Source: Acidobacteriaceae bacterium (GTDB lineage: Bacteria > Acidobacteriota > Terriglobia > Bryobacterales > Bryobacteraceae). From it: 64,000 nt of DNA. Positions 60,599 through 64,000 of the stretch are shown one piece after another. The notes under the pieces were generated by a model that made no database searches, was not told where the DNA came from, and saw nothing but the letters and a program-made list of their open reading frames with translations. The stretch is from positions 1 through 64,000 of the forward strand of contig JAFAMD010000055.1 of NCBI GenBank assembly GCA_019233755.1, read 5' to 3'. Every line of letters begins with the position of its first letter. The first letter of the stretch is position 1. Position numbers and translations under genes: made by a program.

Positions 60599-63094
60599 TT
60601 ACCAGGTGAAGGTGGCTGTAGCAGTCTGATATCCATCACCTTCGGGAAACTGCAAATGGATCTCTCCGGCACTGAGCTGTACCCCCTGCGCCGAGACTCC
60701 GGATCGGTTCAGCCTCACCGGCAGATCGTATTTCGAACCGCCCATCGCCGCAAAGCGGAATACTGCCTTATGCTCCGAGTACTGCTCATCCAGCACCTTC
60801 AGTTGCTGCGTTGTGGATCCCTGCTCTGGCAGCTTGGCTGGAATCCCGATCTCCACACCCGGTAACGCGATCGCCAAGTTATGCGCCGTTGCCGCTGCTT
60901 CCGCGCACGGCTTTTCCGGCGCATTCTGGCCCGCAAGACAGAATACGGTCGCCCGCTCCGTCTTTGCTCGGACCACCAGCCGCGACCCTTCGTGTGTATA
61001 TTCCAGATCCACCGAGAGATCGCCCAGCTTGACCTGCCGCAGAGCCGCATGGTCCCAGTCTGCCGGCAGGTGGGGTGCAAGCCGAAGCGTCCGGTTTGCC
61101 GCGTCCCAGTCAAGGCCAAAAAGCCCGCGCAGCAACGGAGAGATCACCATAGCCGAAGACCACATCTGGTGCGAACTGCTGCGCCCAAGCGGCTGGTAGA
61201 ACTCGCCCGACAGCAACTCGGTCACCGAACCGAGATCCTGTGCCCATGTGAGGTCGAGGTTCTGCATGAGGCTTGCATAACCTGCCAGCGGGCGCCCTGC
61301 ACGATATTGTGCGAGCGATGCCCATCCCGTGAACAGTGGCCAGATCGATCCCTGGTGATAGCTGATCGGATCGTAGAACGGCGTCTTTTCGCTGATATCG
61401 CGCGTGCCCCAGTCTGCCGAGAACTCGCCCGATGCCCATCGTGTAAGCATCGGGCCTGCATTCTTCAAGGCAAACGTTCCGTCCCACCACGCAACAGCAG
61501 GATAAATGCTAGCCGTGTGATCGAGTGAGCCGTCTCGATTTCTGCTGAATGCGTAGAACCGCTCGGAGGGTTCGTAGTACTCTGATTCAATCTTCTTCCC
61601 GATCTCTCCCGCTTTATCGTGCGCGGCTTGTGACAGTTGCTGATCTCCCATTAAGCCAGCTAAGTGCGACATCGCGGTGGCTGACTGCTGATCCATGGCG
61701 GCAAGATAGATTTCTTCAGCGGGCATCCCCGTGGGCCATGATTCCACCCAGCCTGTCCCTTCGCTGTTGGAATAGATTCCGTCGTTTCCTTCGTGCGCCC
61801 GCGTAAACGCATAGGCCTTTCGGATCACTTCCCAATTAGCTTTCAAATAAGCGGTGTCCCCGCTGGTCTTGACGTAATCCCAGGTGGCCATCACCAGCAG
61901 TGGGGTTGCGTCCGCCGACGCATAGAAATACGGAGTTGATTTCCAGTCGAGTGCATCGGCAGACTGCGAAAACTCGTGCATGATCTTTCCGTCTGCACGC
62001 TGTCTTCTGATAAGGAAGTCGAGCGCTCGTTTTGTCAAGGCGAAATCGCCGTAGCTGTTGATCGCGTAGGTGGTCCAAAGCGTATCACGCCCGAAAAACC
62101 ATGCATATCCCGGCCGCGCCGAATCAGCCGATTCATAATATCCGGCCACCATACCGGTCTCGCCGTGGTAATTCACCTGCATCTGGTCGATGGCAACTTC
62201 AGCCCAGGCGAGTGCCTCATTCACCTGGGAATTGGGAGTCTCCGCCTTCGCCCGGCTCTCCCGGAATTGCGAATAGTATTGTTGTGTTCGCTCATAAATC
62301 TCCGGCAGAGCTTTGAAAATGGTTTCCGCCTGTGCAGCCGGCGCGCTTCCGTCGGCGACAGCCATTACGAGCGGGAATACCAGGCCGTGATCGCGCTTGG
62401 GATCGAACGACAGCTTCAACTCCAGTGGATAAGTTTGCGGATGCTCCTGGTAAGGAACCATGATGCCCGGCTTCGTTCGCGGCATCGCAACAATTCCGGA
62501 AAACTGCGAATTATCGGTATGCAGAACGTACAAACCGGGCCCATTCTCCTGCCCGACCCACTCGCCGTTCGGCCGCCCGAAATTAGGAGCGGGCCACATG
62601 CGCAGCATTTCCGGCGTGAATGAGAACGTGATCTCTATCGGCCGCGCAGACTCAATCTCGAAAAACACGGCCGCCGACGTCGGTGGCTGCTCCTGCCCGC
62701 GTGCCGCGAACATGTGCTGCCGGATCGTAAATGCCGCGTGCGAGTACGTGATGATCGTTTCCGCCGGAGTGACTTTGATCTCCGCAGCCAATGCGTTTAC
62801 GTCAATGGGAACGTCGTAGTTCGCGAGTTCTGCTCTGATTCGAAAATTGCTGAGGATTTTCACCGGCCATTGCCAGCCTTCGAACACCCCGTTCTGACGT
62901 CCCAGGAGCGCGCCGCGCTCGCCCGCAACGGTCCATGGCTCGCGCGGCACACAAGGTGCCAGAATCTGCGGCGTGCTCACATTCTTCGCGAAATTCGTTA
63001 ACGGTGCGAAATTCGGCGACGGGGAATTGAGCTCGGCGGCAGCAAGAGCCGCGCTTGCCAGAACGAACAGGATCGGCAGTCCTTGTCTTGACAT
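60599..63094 (-). CDS. Secreted GDE-C / amylo-alpha-1,6-glucosidase-like glycosidase
   Basis: An exported enzyme of about 831 residues with an (alpha/alpha)6 barrel. The signal peptide is RQGLPILFVLASAALAAAE. The catalytic-fold part shows YAWFFGRDTLWTTYAINSYG and RADGKIMHEFSQSADALDW, near the GDE-C/GH63/GH133 group, then YHQGSIWPLFTGW. A beta-sandwich N-terminal domain (residues 50-300) and a C-terminal small domain complete it. The substrate could be an alpha-glucan or a mannosyl/glucosyl glycerate. ATG 63094 is used; a TTG at 63100 is possible. It is upstream of trehalase on the same strand. Confidence 0.85.
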   Translation of the reverse strand: MSRQGLPILFVLASAALAAAELNSPSPNFAPLTNFAKNVSTPQILAPCVPREPWTVAGERGALLGRQNGVFEGWQWPVKILSNFRIRAELANYDVPIDVNALAAEIKVTPAETIITYSHAAFTIRQHMFAARGQEQPPTSAAVFFEIESARPIEITFSFTPEMLRMWPAPNFGRPNGEWVGQENGPGLYVLHTDNSQFSGIVAMPRTKPGIMVPYQEHPQTYPLELKLSFDPKRDHGLVFPLVMAVADGSAPAAQAETIFKALPEIYERTQQYYSQFRESRAKAETPNSQVNEALAWAEVAIDQMQVNYHGETGMVAGYYESADSARPGYAWFFGRDTLWTTYAINSYGDFALTKRALDFLIRRQRADGKIMHEFSQSADALDWKSTPYFYASADATPLLVMATWDYVKTSGDTAYLKANWEVIRKAYAFTRAHEGNDGIYSNSEGTGWVESWPTGMPAEEIYLAAMDQQSATAMSHLAGLMGDQQLSQAAHDKAGEIGKKIESEYYEPSERFYAFSRNRDGSLDHTASIYPAVAWWDGTFALKNAGPMLTRWASGEFSADWGTRDISEKTPFYDPISYHQGSIWPLFTGWASLAQYRAGRPLAGYASLMQNLDLTWAQDLGSVTELLSGEFYQPLGRSSSHQMWSSAMVISPLLRGLFGLDWDAANRTLRLAPHLPADWDHAALRQVKLGDLSVDLEYTHEGSRLVVRAKTERATVFCLAGQNAPEKPCAEAAATAHNLAIALPGVEIGIPAKLPEQGSTTQQLKVLDEQYSEHKAVFRFAAMGGSKYDLPVRLNRSGVSAQGVQLSAGEIHLQFPEGDGYQTATATFTW

Positions 63095-63228
63095 AGTCAA
63101 TGCGTGTTATCGCAATGAGTATATACACCATTCCCCTCTCGCCGCCGCGGGTTTCGCCAAATGCGGTCAGTCCTTTTCCCCTTCAGCGGCTCCCATTTTG
63201 CGTCAGTGATAAACCTGAATAGTCCGCC

Positions 63229-63942
63229 ATGAAGCCAATTGTTCAAATCTCTCTCGACTTGGTGAACCTCGAAGAGGCTCTCGCGACCGCGGATATCGCC
63301 ATCCGCGCCGGCGTCGACTGGCTCGAAGCAGGTACACCTCTGATCCTTTCGGAAGGCGCGCGAGCCGTTCGGGAACTGCACGCCCGCTACCCGCAAGTGC
63401 CCATCGTTGCAGATATAAAAGCCATGGATGGCGGCTGGCTCGAAACGAAAATGATGGCGCAGGCGGGCGCCGGTTTCGTCGTTGTCATGGGACAGGCTCA
63501 CCCTGAGACCATAGAGTCGGCGGCGAAAGCGGGTCTCGATTTCGGAATCCAGGTCATGGGCGACAATATGGCGATGCCGGATCCCGTCGCTGGCGCAAAG
63601 CTGCTTGAGGATCTTGGGTGTGCCTATATCGTGCATCACATCGGATACGATATGCGGACCTTGCGGAGGCAGCGCGGCCTTCCGGCGCCTACTCCTCTCG
63701 ATCGGCTCCGCGAAGTCGTCACCGCCGTCTCGGTTCCTGTTCAGGCAGTCGGCGGGTTGACCATCGATCAGGCGACCCGGACTCCCGAATACGGCGCGCC
63801 GCTGGTCGTCGTCGGTGCCCCGCTTGTCGTCGGCGGCCAGGCGCTTAACTCGCCGGCCGAACTGGAAAAGACGCTGCGCTTGATCTGCGATCAGGTGCAC
63901 ACCTACGGCGATGTCAAGGTCGGTAAGGAGGCTATTCAATGA
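63229..63942 (+). CDS. 3-hexulose-6-phosphate synthase / keto-gulonate-6-P decarboxylase-like
   Basis: A 237-residue orotidine-5'-phosphate-decarboxylase-fold enzyme. VQISLDLVNLEEALATADI starts the barrel, and VPIVADIKAMDGGWLETKMM holds the D-x-K-x-x-D site of HPS and KGPDC (DIKAMDGG). The last strands include VGAPLVVGGQAL. Either HPS (ribulose monophosphate chemistry) or sugar-acid decarboxylation is possible; the sequence cannot decide. It overlaps the next gene at ATGA (63939-63942), so the two are coupled. Confidence 0.8.
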   Translation: MKPIVQISLDLVNLEEALATADIAIRAGVDWLEAGTPLILSEGARAVRELHARYPQVPIVADIKAMDGGWLETKMMAQAGAGFVVVMGQAHPETIESAAKAGLDFGIQVMGDNMAMPDPVAGAKLLEDLGCAYIVHHIGYDMRTLRRQRGLPAPTPLDRLREVVTAVSVPVQAVGGLTIDQATRTPEYGAPLVVVGAPLVVGGQALNSPAELEKTLRLICDQVHTYGDVKVGKEAIQ

Positions 63943-64000
63943 GCACGGCTATGCCTGCTCTTGTTAACTATTCCCGCGAACCGTTCTCTGTTGAGCTTCG
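63939..64000 (+). CDS. N-terminal fragment of a probable zinc dehydrogenase (cut by the window edge)
   Basis: ATG 63939 lies seven bases after AAGGAGG (63925-63931) and opens MSTAMPALVNYSREPFSVEL before the window ends. PALVNYSREPFSVEL resembles the start of medium-chain zinc dehydrogenases (sorbitol/L-threonine type, usually 'ALVKY...P..V.LREVP'). The four-base overlap with the HPS-like gene indicates an operon. Function beyond this is not determinable. Confidence 0.55.
   Translation, partial: MSTAMPALVNYSREPFSVEL

Overview
The window is a dense stretch of chromosome (no gene-free gap over about 300 bases) from a GC-rich Gram-negative bacterium. Several traits point to an acidobacterium close to Bryobacterales/Solibacter, though this is inferred from gene content and not from a marker gene. 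They are futalosine-pathway menaquinone genes (mqnA, mqnC), a hopanoid-associated glycosyltransferase (HpnB type), a TonB-ExbB-ExbD-ExbD cluster ending in a TPR lipoprotein, an exopolysaccharide export and kinase set, several secreted glycoside hydrolases, and a helix-turn-helix/S24-like regulator. There are no rRNA genes, convincing tRNA genes, transposases, integrases or CRISPR arrays.

Layout. 0-7 kb: the start of an ArsB-type permease gene running off the left edge, maf, a secreted GH127-like arabinofuranosidase, then a Wza/Wzc/CpsD-like capsule export and tyrosine kinase operon and a nitroreductase. 7-16.6 kb: Smr and glycine-zipper proteins, mutY, uvrA, selA, a large membrane protein and tag. 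16.6-22 kb: a two-gene module made of a giant TIR/NB-ARC/WD40 protein and a nucleoside-deoxyribosyltransferase-like protein with a DUF4071-type TPR scaffold. 22-28 kb (minus strand): SpoIIE phosphatase, a phosphoribosyltransferase, a polyprenyl-phosphate sugar transferase, and a cysS/trans-sulfuration pair. 28-36.4 kb (plus strand): tgt-yajC-secD-secF, then tonB-exbB-exbD-exbD-TPR lipoprotein, closed by a strong hairpin. 36.4-41.2 kb (minus strand): xseA-queC-queE-mqnA-mqnC, apparently one operon. 41.3-50 kb: glnA, pheA, a regulator, several lineage-type unknowns including a secreted protein built of eight 18-residue repeats, fabH and a lytic transglycosylase. 50-58.9 kb: threonine synthase, an RRM protein, a zinc dehydrogenase, hpnB, the agmatine-to-putrescine enzymes, fabG, a UbiD decarboxylase and a SpoU methyltransferase. 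59-64 kb: a secreted debranching-type glucosidase with a trehalase, and the start of a sugar-phosphate operon with a zinc dehydrogenase.

How the genes fit together. Queuosine synthesis (queC, queE) and insertion (tgt) are both present, as are two menaquinone steps. Protein export (YajC-SecDF) sits next to the TonB energy transducer. Polysaccharide export (3-6.5 kb) and chain initiation (24-25.4 kb) are split between two places.

The most interesting locus is 16.6-22 kb. A predicted NAD+-cleaving TIR domain is tied to an NLR-like ATPase switch and a roughly 14-blade WD40 sensor. Immediately downstream is a TPR scaffold of the family that, in animals, forms the regulatory part of ASK (MAP3K5) kinases and has been predicted to sense NAD+-derived signals. 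I read it as a candidate immune or abortive-infection module. The second item is the repeat protein at 45.2 kb. The third is a helix-hairpin-helix-like insertion in SecF.
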